NCBI GenBank assembly: GCA_022340285.1 | Contig: JAJDOG010000022.1 | Location: 62,001 to 126,000 of the forward strand | From: Betaproteobacteria bacterium | Lineage (GTDB): Bacteria; Pseudomonadota; Gammaproteobacteria; Burkholderiales; SG8-39 | Direction: 5' to 3' | Length of the DNA stretch: 64,000 nt | Shown here: piece after piece, positions 18,540 through 26,939 of the stretch | Layout: every line of letters starts with the position of its first letter | Numbering within the stretch: position 1 is the stretch's first letter | Notes under the pieces: model-generated | Told to the model about the DNA's origin: nothing | The model's database searches: none | The model's input: only the letters and a program-made list of their open reading frames with translations | Made by a program: the position numbers and the translations under genes

Positions 18540-19571
18540 ATGGCTACAACAGTCAAACGAAAACCCAAAGCGGCCTCCGCCGCGGTCACGGAAATCGATC
18601 GCGACACGCGACTCCGGCTGTACCAGCTCCAGCTCGAACTCAGGTACTGCGAAAAGCGCGCGTACGATCTCTTTCTCCAGAACCTGATAAAGGGCACCAG
18701 CCACCTGGCGCTCGGCCAAGAGGCGATTGCCGCAGCGTTCGGCGTTGCTATGCGGCCGGACGATTGGACGTTCTGCACCTACCGTGGACACGCCCACACT
18801 CAGGCGCGCGGCGCCTCCATGGAGGGCGTGCTCGGGGAGCTGATGGGGCGCGTTTGCGGGCTCCTCAAGGGCAAGGGCGGATCGATGCACCTCACGGACG
18901 TCGAGAAAGGAGCAATGGGCTCCTATGCGATCGTCGGCGCCCACCTGCCCATCGCCGTTGGCGCCGCATTGTCGGCGCAATATCGCGGCACCAAGCAGGT
19001 GGCGGTCTGCTTTTTCGGCGACGGCACCACGAACATCGGCGCTTTTCACGAGGCCCTCAACCTTGCCGTGGTGTGGAAGCTTCCGGTCGTATTCGTGTGC
19101 GAGAACAATCTCTACATGGAATACACGCCGATCAGTGCCGTGACGGCGGTCGAGCATCCGGCAGCCGATCGCGCATCAGCCTATGGGCTGGAATCGATCA
19201 TCGTGGACGGGAATGATGCGGACGAGGTCTATCGTGTCGCCCAAGCCGCGCTCGCCAGGGCGCGCGACGGCGACGGACCGAGCCTGATCGAGGCAAAGAC
19301 TTATCGGCACAGCGGTCATTCACGGGCTGACCCCGCCAAGTACCGTCCGCCGGGCGAGCTGGAGAAGTGGCTCGAGCGCGATCCGCTGAAGATCTACCGC
19401 GAGCGGCTCGTGAAGCTCGGCGTATCCAGGCAGGTGCTCGATGACATGGAGGCGGAAGCGATGCGCCAGGTCGACGCTGCGACCGAAACGGCGAAGGCGT
19501 CCCCGCCGCCTCCGCTTGAACTGATCGATCGCGACGTCTGGGCAGATGGAGGCTCGTCATGGCGGAACTGA
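18540..19571 (+). CDS. 2-oxoacid dehydrogenase E1 component, alpha subunit (TPP-dependent)
   Basis: Decarboxylates a 2-oxoacid using thiamine diphosphate, together with the beta subunit. A 343-residue protein with the TPP/Mg motif GDGTTNIG (160-167) through ENN (188-190) and the phosphorylation-loop-like SYRHSGHSR region near 260 (TYRHSGHSRAD). It resembles pyruvate/acetoin dehydrogenase alpha subunits; the substrate cannot be read from the sequence. It overlaps the E1 beta gene by 13 bases, implying equal production. Confidence 0.93.
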   Translation: MATTVKRKPKAASAAVTEIDRDTRLRLYQLQLELRYCEKRAYDLFLQNLIKGTSHLALGQEAIAAAFGVAMRPDDWTFCTYRGHAHTQARGASMEGVLGELMGRVCGLLKGKGGSMHLTDVEKGAMGSYAIVGAHLPIAVGAALSAQYRGTKQVAVCFFGDGTTNIGAFHEALNLAVVWKLPVVFVCENNLYMEYTPISAVTAVEHPAADRASAYGLESIIVDGNDADEVYRVAQAALARARDGDGPSLIEAKTYRHSGHSRADPAKYRPPGELEKWLERDPLKIYRERLVKLGVSRQVLDDMEAEAMRQVDAATETAKASPPPPLELIDRDVWADGGSSWRN

Positions 19572-20536
19572 CCTATCGGGATGCCGTCTCCGCTGGCATC
19601 GCCCAGGAGATGCGCCGTGACGAGCGCGTGGTGTTCTTCGGCGAGGACGTCGCAGAGGCGGGAGGTGTGTTCAAGACGACCGTGGGGCTTCTAGAGGAGT
19701 TCGGGCCGAAGCGGGTGCGCGATACGCCGATTTCCGAGCAGGCGATCATCGGCGCGGCGATGGGCGCAGCAATGACCGGTTTGCGCCCGATCGCGGAGAT
19801 CATGTTCTCGGACTTCTTCGCGGTCTGCTGGGATCTCGTCGCCAATCAGATCGCCAAGACGCGGTACATGACCGCGGGCCAGGTCACCATCCCGCTCGTG
19901 CTGCGCACCGCCAACGGCGGAGGCGTCCGGTTCGGTGCCCAGCATTCGCAGAGCGTGGAGAACTGGGCGATGGCGATTCCCGGGTTGAAGGTCGTCGCGC
20001 CGTCGTCGTCGGCGGATGTCGTGGGGCTCATGGCTGCCGCGGTGCGGAGTGACGACCCGGTGCTTTTCTTCGAGCACAAGTTCCTCTTCGGCAACAAGGG
20101 AGAGGTGCCCGATGGTGAGCACGTCGACGAGCTCGGCGTCGCCAAGGTGGTCCGCGAGGGCAAGGACGCGACCATCATCGCGCTCGCCGCGATGGTGCCG
20201 CGATCCCTTGCCGCGGCCCAAGAGCTCGAAGCCGACCACGGCATTTCCGCCACCGTCGTTGACGTACGCTCGCTCGTACCTCTCGACACCCGGACGATAC
20301 TCGGCGAGGTCGCGAAGACTGGCCGCATGTTCACGGTCGAGGAGAATCCCCGGCTTTGCGGGTGGGGCGCGGAGATCGCCTCGATCGCGGCAGAGGAGTG
20401 CTTCTACGATCTCGACGGGCCGATCGTGCGGATTACCACGCCGCACGTGCCGTTGCCTGCTGCCGATGCACTCGAGGACGCGACGATACCTTCGGTGGCG
20501 CGCATCGTCGAGACGGTTCGTACGTCGATGGGTTGA
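19559..20536 (+). CDS. 2-oxoacid dehydrogenase E1 component, beta subunit
   Basis: 325 residues, standard length, with transketolase pyrimidine-binding and C-terminal domains. Conserved EDVAEAGGVFKTT, FGPKRVRDTPISEQAI, AQHSQS and the EENPRLCGWGAEI segment near the C-terminus are present. Partner of the overlapping alpha subunit in an alpha2-beta2 E1 that passes the acyl group to the lipoyl arm of the E2 encoded 9 bases downstream. Confidence 0.95.
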   Translation: MAELTYRDAVSAGIAQEMRRDERVVFFGEDVAEAGGVFKTTVGLLEEFGPKRVRDTPISEQAIIGAAMGAAMTGLRPIAEIMFSDFFAVCWDLVANQIAKTRYMTAGQVTIPLVLRTANGGGVRFGAQHSQSVENWAMAIPGLKVVAPSSSADVVGLMAAAVRSDDPVLFFEHKFLFGNKGEVPDGEHVDELGVAKVVREGKDATIIALAAMVPRSLAAAQELEADHGISATVVDVRSLVPLDTRTILGEVAKTGRMFTVEENPRLCGWGAEIASIAAEECFYDLDGPIVRITTPHVPLPAADALEDATIPSVARIVETVRTSMG

Positions 20537-20545
20537 GGAGAGGGT

Positions 20546-21796
20546 ATGGATGTCGTGATGCCGCAGCTCGGCGAGACGGTGACCGAAGGCACCGTCGTCA
20601 CCTGGCACAAGAAGACCGGCGAGGCGGTGAAGGCGGACGAGCTGCTGTTCGACGTCGAGACTGACAAGGTTGCGATGGAGGTGCCGGCGCCCGCCGGCGG
20701 CGTGCTGAAGGAGATCCTGGTCCCGGAAGGCGAGACGGTGGCGGTCGGAACGAGGCTAGCCGTGATCGAAGTGGCCGGTGCGGCAGCGGCGGCGGCAAGC
20801 GTTCCGGCGGCCGCCGCAACCGCCGCGCGTCCCGACGCGCCGGCTGTTGGGGCCCGCGCTGCGGCGGCCAGGCCCGACACGGCGGCGAGAGGATCGGCGG
20901 GCGAGCCGCCGCTCTCCCCGGTCGTCAGGCGTCTCCTTGCGGAGCACGACCTCGATCCGTCGACGATCAAGGGAACCGGCCGGGACGGGCGAATCACGCG
21001 CGAGGACGTCCTCGCCGCGGCCGGCGCTGGAGCGAAGCCGACCCCGGCCACGGCCCCGCGACCACCCGAAAGGAAGGGCGAGGGGAAGGGAGAGGTCGTT
21101 CCGCTCACGCGGATTCGCAAGCAGATCGGCGCACACATGGTGCGCTCGAAGGCGACGAGCCCGCACGTGCTGCAGGCGGTCGAGGTCGACTTCCACGCGG
21201 TCGAAGCCGTGCGCGGCGCGCGCGGCAAGGCATGGCGCGAGCGCGAGGGATTCGGATTGACCTATCTTCCGTTCATCGCCCGGGCGGCGATCGATGCGAT
21301 CGCCGAGTTTCCCAGGATCAACGCGTCCATCGACGGCGACAACCTGGTCGTTCACCCGCACGTGCATCTCGGCATTGCGGTGGATCTCGGCTTCGAGGGG
21401 TTGATGGTGCCGGTGATCCGGGATGCTCAGGGGAAGTCGGTTGCCGAGCTGGCCCGCGCGATCAACGCGTATGCAGACCGCGCCCGGAGCGGCTCGATCG
21501 TCCCTGACGATCTCGCGGGCGGGACTTACACCATTTCCAATTCCGGGCCATTCGGCACGCTCATCACCGCGCCGATCATCAACCAGCCGCAGGTTGCGAT
21601 CCTTTCGTCCGACGGCGTGAGGAAGAAACCCGTGGTCGTGGAAAGCGCGGGGGGCGATGCCATCGCGATCCGCCCGGTGGGCGTGATTGCGCAGTCGTTC
21701 GATCATCGCGCTTTCGACGGCGCGTACTCCGCGGCGTTCCTCAAGCGCCTGCGCGAGATCATCGAAACTCAGGACTGGTCCGGGGCGCTCGGGTGA
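20546..21796 (+). CDS. 2-oxoacid dehydrogenase E2 component (dihydrolipoamide acyltransferase)
   Basis: 416 residues: lipoyl domain 1-76 with lipoylated Lys41 (ETDKVAME), an Ala/Pro-rich linker, peripheral-subunit-binding domain about 124-157 and an acyltransferase core from about 185 with catalytic DHRAFDG (His387, Asp391). One lipoyl domain only. The core motif and branched-chain-like layout do not settle substrate specificity. No dihydrolipoamide dehydrogenase gene follows, so E3 must be shared with another complex. Confidence 0.94.
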   Translation: MDVVMPQLGETVTEGTVVTWHKKTGEAVKADELLFDVETDKVAMEVPAPAGGVLKEILVPEGETVAVGTRLAVIEVAGAAAAAASVPAAAATAARPDAPAVGARAAAARPDTAARGSAGEPPLSPVVRRLLAEHDLDPSTIKGTGRDGRITREDVLAAAGAGAKPTPATAPRPPERKGEGKGEVVPLTRIRKQIGAHMVRSKATSPHVLQAVEVDFHAVEAVRGARGKAWREREGFGLTYLPFIARAAIDAIAEFPRINASIDGDNLVVHPHVHLGIAVDLGFEGLMVPVIRDAQGKSVAELARAINAYADRARSGSIVPDDLAGGTYTISNSGPFGTLITAPIINQPQVAILSSDGVRKKPVVVESAGGDAIAIRPVGVIAQSFDHRAFDGAYSAAFLKRLREIIETQDWSGALG

Positions 21797-21883
21797 GCGC
21801 CCGAGCCGCGCCGGGCCGGTGCACCGCTGCGATTGCCTGCAGCGTATCGACGCTAAGACAACCGAGAAACTGAAGGGGGGACC

Positions 21884-22906
21884 ATGATCAATGCCGCAAT
21901 CGTTGGACTCGGCTGGTGGGGCAAGACGCTGGTGGAGTCAGTCCAAGGGAGCGACGCGATCCGGTTCGTCGCCGGCGCGACGCGCACCGTCACGCCGGAG
22001 GTGGAGGAGTTCGCCCGAACCCAGGGCTTCACGCTGCGCGGGAGCTTCGAGGACCTGCTGAAGGACCGGAAGGTGAACGCGGTGGTGCTCGCCACGCCGC
22101 ACTCCATGCACGTCCAGCAGATCGCCGCGGCGGCGCGCCGACGCAAGCACGTCTTCTGCGAGAAGCCGCTTGCATTGACCAAGGCCGAGGCCACGCGCGC
22201 CGTGAAGGCGGTGCAAAAGAAGGGCGTCACGCTCGGTCTGGGATACAACCGTCGATTGCATCCGACCATGATGGACCTGCGCGAGCGGGTCCGGAACGGT
22301 GCTCTCGGCACGATCCTGCACGTCGAGGGAACGATGAGCTCCCCGAACGCGCTGATGCTCAAACCCGAGCACTGGCGGGCGAACCCTGAGGAAACCCCAT
22401 GCGGGGGGCTGACGCCGATGGGTGTGCATTTCGTCGACGCCCTGATCGACAATTTTGGCGAGGTCGAGGACGTGTACTGCATGAGCATGCGCCGCGCCGT
22501 TCAGATCGAGACCGACGATACGACATCGGTTCTCTTTCGCATGAAGGACGGCATGTCCGGCTATCTCGTTACCATGATGGCGACTGGCGGCTGCTTCAGG
22601 CTGCAGGTCTACGGCTCGCAGGGCTGGATCCGGTACGACGGGGTGACTCACGTCGCCGGCGCGTCCTCCGAGGAGCGGCGCACGCGCCTTTTCGGCAGCT
22701 GCACCTTCCAGCCGGTGAAAGGGCCGGCCGAGACCTGGCAGGCCGATGCCTACGATACCTCGCGTGCGGCGCTCGAAGCATTTGCCCGGGCCGCGGAAGG
22801 CGGACCGCCATTTCCGATCACGACCCAGGAGATGATCCACGGCGCGGCGGTCACCGAGGCCATCATCAAGTCGGCTGCTGCGGGCAAGACGAAAAAGGTG
22901 CTCTGA
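21884..22906 (+). CDS. Gfo/Idh/MocA-family oxidoreductase
   Basis: 340-residue NAD(P)-dependent dehydrogenase of the glucose-fructose/inositol family. Rossmann start AAIVGLGWWG, the EKPLALT motif with the catalytic-type Lys, and the GGLTPMGVHFVD segment carrying the family His. Members oxidise sugars, inositols or related polyols; the substrate here is unknown. Preceded by GAAGGGGGG at good spacing. Together with the TIM-barrel and HIBADH-type genes downstream it suggests breakdown of a polyol-like or sugar-acid-like compound. Confidence 0.88.
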   Translation: MINAAIVGLGWWGKTLVESVQGSDAIRFVAGATRTVTPEVEEFARTQGFTLRGSFEDLLKDRKVNAVVLATPHSMHVQQIAAAARRRKHVFCEKPLALTKAEATRAVKAVQKKGVTLGLGYNRRLHPTMMDLRERVRNGALGTILHVEGTMSSPNALMLKPEHWRANPEETPCGGLTPMGVHFVDALIDNFGEVEDVYCMSMRRAVQIETDDTTSVLFRMKDGMSGYLVTMMATGGCFRLQVYGSQGWIRYDGVTHVAGASSEERRTRLFGSCTFQPVKGPAETWQADAYDTSRAALEAFARAAEGGPPFPITTQEMIHGAAVTEAIIKSAAAGKTKKVL

Positions 22907-22986
22907 GCCGCTGGCGATCCGTGCTTCTCGGCGCGGCGGTGTGAGTGTCGACCGCGCAAGCAACCATTCGATCGAAGGGATAACAC

Positions 22987-24183
22987 ATGGATCTGGGCGG
23001 CAATCTCGGCCATCTGACTTACTCCACGCTCGTGCATCCCGGAGACACGTGGGACGAGATGTGGGACAGCCTCACGCGCTACGTACCCGCGGTGAAGCAA
23101 CGCTTCTCGCCGGACAAGCGGTTCGGCGTATCGCTTCGTATCTCCGGCAAGTCGGCCGAGACCCTCACGGCCGATCCTGAGGAGCGCGCGAAGCTGAAGG
23201 CGTTCCTCGCCGACAACGACATGTACCTCTTCACGGTGAACGCGTTTCCGCACGGTCCCTTCAAGGGGCAGCCGGTCAAGGAGCTCGTCTACGAGCCCGA
23301 CTGGCGCTCCGACGAGCGGGCGAACTACACGATGATGGTCGCGGATATCCTCGCCGAAGTCGCGCCGGAGGGGGTTGCGCCTTCCATCCAGAGCCCGCCC
23401 TGTGGATTCAAACCGCGCGTGACCGGAAGCGACGTTGTCGATGCATATACGCGGCAGGTGCTGAAGACAGTTGCGCATCTAGTGAAGCTCGAGGAGCGCA
23501 CCGGAAGACGAGTAACGCTCGCGCTCGAGCCGGAGCCGAGCTGCTTCATGGAGCTTACCTCCGAGGTCATCGACTACTTCACCAAGCACCTCTACGCGGA
23601 CACGTCTGCCGCGACCCTTGCCAAGGCGACCGGACGTTCCGCCAAGCAGGCGCACGACGCGCTGCGCCGACATCTCGGGACGGTCTTCGACATCTGCCAC
23701 CAGGCAGTCGAGTACGAGAACATCGCGGATTCGTTAAAGTCGCTGAAGCGCGCGGGAATTCCCGTATTCAAGCTGCAGGCTGCGGCGGCCGTCCGAATAC
23801 CCGAGGTCAATCGGGACGTCGTCAATGCGCTCAAGGCTTACGACGATCCGGTGTACCTGCATCAGACCATCGAGCACAAGGACGGCAAGTCGCGGCAGTT
23901 CCTCGACCTGCCCCAGGCGTTCGACGCGTGGGAGCGTGACCCCGGTCCGCGGGAATGGCGCATTCACTTCCACGTCCCAGTGTTCCTCGAGGATCTCGGC
24001 GACTTCAAGACGACACGCCCCGCCATCGAGGAGGCGCTGAGAGTCCACAAGGCAGATCCGGTCTCGGATCAGGTCGAGATCGAAACCTACACTTGGGACG
24101 TACTTCCCGATCATCTCAAGACCGGCGACATCACCGACTACGTGGTGCACGAGCTGGATTGGGTGAAGGGCGAGTTGACATGA
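22987..24183 (+). CDS. EboE-like xylose-isomerase-fold TIM-barrel protein
   Basis: 398 residues resembling the metabolite-traffic protein EboE family within the sugar-phosphate isomerase/epimerase-like TIM barrels. Family-like traits are LGHLTYSTLVHPGDTWDEMW at the start, ALEPEPSCFME, VFDICHQAVEYE and the HFHVPVF segment, which could supply metal-binding Glu/His. In eukaryotic-like and cyanobacterial ebo clusters the role is precursor handling, but none of the other ebo genes is here, so a catabolic isomerase is more likely. Start ATG 22987 follows GAAGGG. Confidence 0.7.
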   Translation: MDLGGNLGHLTYSTLVHPGDTWDEMWDSLTRYVPAVKQRFSPDKRFGVSLRISGKSAETLTADPEERAKLKAFLADNDMYLFTVNAFPHGPFKGQPVKELVYEPDWRSDERANYTMMVADILAEVAPEGVAPSIQSPPCGFKPRVTGSDVVDAYTRQVLKTVAHLVKLEERTGRRVTLALEPEPSCFMELTSEVIDYFTKHLYADTSAATLAKATGRSAKQAHDALRRHLGTVFDICHQAVEYENIADSLKSLKRAGIPVFKLQAAAAVRIPEVNRDVVNALKAYDDPVYLHQTIEHKDGKSRQFLDLPQAFDAWERDPGPREWRIHFHVPVFLEDLGDFKTTRPAIEEALRVHKADPVSDQVEIETYTWDVLPDHLKTGDITDYVVHELDWVKGELT

Positions 24184-24199
24184 TTCGAGGGAGCGGAAA

Positions 24200-25081
24200 A
24201 TGAAGGTCGGAATCATCGGGCTGGGCCGGATGGGCCAGGGAATCGCCAGCCGGGTTGCCGGCGCGGGCCATGATCTTTGTGTCTACAACCGCACCGCGGA
24301 CAAGGCCGCAGCGCTTGCGAAAGCGGGTGCGAAGATCGCAAAGTCGGTCGCGGGCGCGTGCGAAGGCCGCGAGGTCCTGATCACCATGCTCGCCCACGAC
24401 GAGGCGCTCGACGAGGTCACGCGGGGCCCGAGCGGCGTCCTCGCGTCGCTGCCCAAGGGTTCGATACACGTCGCGATGGGCACGCACAGCATTCTCGCCA
24501 CCCGTGCTGTCAGCCAGGCACACGCCGATGCTGGACAGCTTTTCGTTGCTGCGCCGGTGCAGGGCCGCCCCGAGGTGGCCGCCGCCGGCCAGATCGGCAT
24601 CTTTGCCGCCGGGCCCGCCGATGCTGTGACCCGTTGTCGGCCGCTCTTCGACGTCATCGGCCGGAAGACGTACGAGGCGGGAACCGATCAGACGACCGCT
24701 GCCGCGATCAAGGTCGCGCACAACATGGTGCTTGGATGCGCGATCGAGGCGCTCGGGGAGGGGTTCGTCCTCGCGGAGAAGTACGGCGTGAAGCGCCAGC
24801 TTTTCTACGAAGTGCTTACCGACGTCCTGTTCGCCTGCCCTGCCTACAAGGGATACGGTAAGCTCATCGCCGACGAGGACTACGACAAGATCGGCATCAC
24901 CGCGCGGCTCGCTCTCAAGGACGCGGACCTCGCGTTCGCCGCCGCAGAAGACGTCACGGTTCCGCTACCTAGTGCCAATGCATGGCGCGACCGGCTGCTC
25001 GGCGCGATTGCGCACGGGCTCGCCGAGAAGGATCAGTCGGTCATCGCGCACGCGCAGGCGAAGGCGAGCGGGTTGCGCTAG
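24200..25081 (+). CDS. NAD(P)-dependent oxidoreductase, 3-hydroxyisobutyrate dehydrogenase family
   Basis: 293 residues, beta-hydroxyacid dehydrogenase fold. The N-terminal GLGRMGQGIA binds the dinucleotide and Lys171 (KVAHN) is the catalytic lysine. Asn30-Arg31 after the second strand (VYNRT) suggests NADP preference. The usual substrate-binding GGxxGA loop reads APVQGRPEVA, as in related glyoxylate/succinic semialdehyde reductases of this family. Last gene of the island operon, 16 bases after the TIM-barrel gene. Confidence 0.88.
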   Translation: MKVGIIGLGRMGQGIASRVAGAGHDLCVYNRTADKAAALAKAGAKIAKSVAGACEGREVLITMLAHDEALDEVTRGPSGVLASLPKGSIHVAMGTHSILATRAVSQAHADAGQLFVAAPVQGRPEVAAAGQIGIFAAGPADAVTRCRPLFDVIGRKTYEAGTDQTTAAAIKVAHNMVLGCAIEALGEGFVLAEKYGVKRQLFYEVLTDVLFACPAYKGYGKLIADEDYDKIGITARLALKDADLAFAAAEDVTVPLPSANAWRDRLLGAIAHGLAEKDQSVIAHAQAKASGLR

Positions 25082-25395
25082 CGATTCTCCTGTGAGTTCG
25101 TTTGCCGCGGGCTGGCGGGGCAGCGTCCATGCCCGTCCGGCGCCTTGGGCCGCAGACGTGCCCACCTATGGGTGCCCGCCTCGCGGCGGGCAGTCGACCC
25201 ACGACTACCCGCACACGAGCCACCCATGACGGAGGGCGCGGCCCAAAGGCGCCGGCCAGTCATCGAACGCAGCTCCGAGTGAAGTCGGTGCCGTGGGAAG
25301 GCCTTCGGTGCTCATCAAGACAGGGTGCCTCCATGTGGCGAGGCAGCCCACGTCATGACCGGTGATATCATCGCCCACCCGAGGGAGGAGCACAA
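25082..25395. other. 314-bp gap containing a structured repeat element
   Basis: No gene seen. Most of it is occupied by the folded element at 25137-25255 (listed separately). A possible promoter -10 (ATATCATC, about 25364-25371) and GAGGGAGGAG site immediately precede the DoxX gene. Confidence 0.5.
25137..25255. repeat. long inverted repeat enclosing a nested perfect hairpin (possible structured RNA)
   Basis: Outer arms CCGGCGCCTTGGGCCGC (25137-25153) and GCGGCCCAAAGGCGCCGG (25238-25255) are reverse complements apart from one extra A. Inside lies a perfect 8-bp hairpin TGCCCGCC-TCGC-GGCGGGCA (25173-25192) and a small CCCA/TGGG stem. No T-run follows on either strand, so it is not a simple terminator. 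Confidence 0.6.
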
Positions 25396-25803
25396 ATGAC
25401 CGGAGCCGAATCCGCTTACCTCGCCGCGCGTGTGCTCTCGTGCGGCATCTGGATCGCCGCAGGCTGGTACAAGGCGAAGCATTTCAACAAGACCGTCGGC
25501 GAGATGACCGACCATGGGATCCCGTTCCCGCGCTTCGTGTTGCCCTGGGTGCTGGCGCTCGAATTCGTCGGGTCCGCAATGCTCATCTTCGATTATCACG
25601 TCTGGGCGGCGGCGCTCGCCTGGATCGTGTTCACCATTCCGGCGAGCATCATCTATCACCTGCGTTTCATGGTGCGCCAAGGCATCATCGACTTCGTGCA
25701 GTTTCTGCTCTTCTGGAAGAACGTTTCCATCACGGGCGGGCTCATCGCCCTGATTCTGCTGGACCCTTCGCGCCCGCCGTGGTTCTTCTCTGCCAACAAC
25801 TGA
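25396..25803 (+). CDS. DoxX-family membrane protein
   Basis: 135 residues with four predicted transmembrane segments (approximately 10-25, 47-65, 70-88, 108-125) and the DoxX-like layout. Family members are small inner-membrane proteins linked to quinone or thiosulfate redox chemistry in some organisms, but most have no assigned role. Preceded by GAGGGAGGAG. Its own upstream region separates it from the island operon. Confidence 0.7.
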   Translation: MTGAESAYLAARVLSCGIWIAAGWYKAKHFNKTVGEMTDHGIPFPRFVLPWVLALEFVGSAMLIFDYHVWAAALAWIVFTIPASIIYHLRFMVRQGIIDFVQFLLFWKNVSITGGLIALILLDPSRPPWFFSANN

Positions 25804-25858
25804 CGGGGCCGGTGATACAAGTCGCCCGCCCGGTCTGAATTCACGGCCTGCCCCATTC

Positions 25859-26899
25859 ATGTCGTCCGAATCACCAGTGTCCGGTTGGGCGGAGGAGATG
25901 CGCTCCGCGCATCTCTACCGGGTGATCGCCGAGGTCGAGAAGGCGTCGGTCCGCGGCGGACTCTTCCGCGAGCTCGCCGGCGAGGCGGAGAACCAGGCAC
26001 GTATCTGGGCGGGGCTCGCACGACAGGCCGGTATGGTGGTGCCCGAGTATCACCCCGACCTGCGCACGCAGATCGTCGCCCGACTGGTGCGACGCTACGG
26101 CCCGCGCGCACTGCGCAGCGTGCTTGCCGCGATGAAGGTGCGCGGCCTTTCCATCTACACGCAGCCGGTGCTCGGCCATCCACGGCCCGTCTCGGTGGAC
26201 GAGACCGAAGCGCGGCATCGCGGCGTCCAGTCGGGCCAGAACCTGCGGGCCGCGGTCTTCGGTGTGAACGACGGGTTGATCTCCAACTGCAGTCTCATCC
26301 TCGGCGTTGCGGGGGCCACGTCGGGCAGCACCGTGATCGTGCTCTCCGGAGTGGCCGGGTTGCTGGCGGGGGCGTTCTCAATGGCGGCAGGCGAGTACAT
26401 CTCGATGCGGTCACAGCGCGAGATGTACGAGTACCAGATCGGGCTGGAGCGCAAGGAGCTTGCGCAATACCCGGATGAAGAGGCCGAGGAGCTTGCGCTG
26501 ATCTACACGGCACGCGGGCTTGCGCGCGAGGAGGCGGTCGCCCTGGCGAAAAGCTCGCTGGCCGACCCGGAAAGCGCGCTCGATACGCTGGCCCGCGAGG
26601 AGCTCGGCCTCAATCCCGACGAGCTCGGCTCGCCGTGGGGCGCCGCGATCGCGTCGTTCGCCTCGTTCGCGATCGGAGCGCTGGTGCCGCTTCTGCCGTA
26701 TCTGGTTCTCGCACGCGGCCCCGCGTTGTACACGTCGATCGGCATAACCGGCGCGGCGCTTTTCGGCGTGGGCGCGATCATCAGCCTGTTCACGGGTCGC
26801 AGTGCCGTGCGGGACGGGCTGCGGATGCTTGCGATCGGTGGAGCGGCCGGCGCGCTCACCTATGGCTTTGGGAGCCTCCTGGGCGTCAGCTTGTCGTGA
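25859..26899 (+). CDS. ferritin-like/VIT1-CCC1 fusion, predicted iron/manganese transporter
   Basis: 346 residues. Residues 1 to about 95 are a ferritin-like helical domain (AHLYRVIAEVEKAS... EAENQARIWAGLA), and about 125-346 a CCC1/VIT1-type domain with the signature NDGLISNCSLILGVAGA, AGAFSMAAGEYISM and a charged cytoplasmic loop rich in Glu (metal-binding M/C region), plus five membrane helices. This arrangement matches MbfA-type membrane-bound ferritin exporters, although not every Glu of the ferritin site was verified. Likely exports or sequesters Fe2+ or Mn2+. Confidence 0.85.
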   Translation: MSSESPVSGWAEEMRSAHLYRVIAEVEKASVRGGLFRELAGEAENQARIWAGLARQAGMVVPEYHPDLRTQIVARLVRRYGPRALRSVLAAMKVRGLSIYTQPVLGHPRPVSVDETEARHRGVQSGQNLRAAVFGVNDGLISNCSLILGVAGATSGSTVIVLSGVAGLLAGAFSMAAGEYISMRSQREMYEYQIGLERKELAQYPDEEAEELALIYTARGLAREEAVALAKSSLADPESALDTLAREELGLNPDELGSPWGAAIASFASFAIGALVPLLPYLVLARGPALYTSIGITGAALFGVGAIISLFTGRSAVRDGLRMLAIGGAAGALTYGFGSLLGVSLS

Positions 26900-26939
26900 G
26901 CGTCCGGCCCGCAGGGCGCGCGAACGAGGCTTGCGTAAC

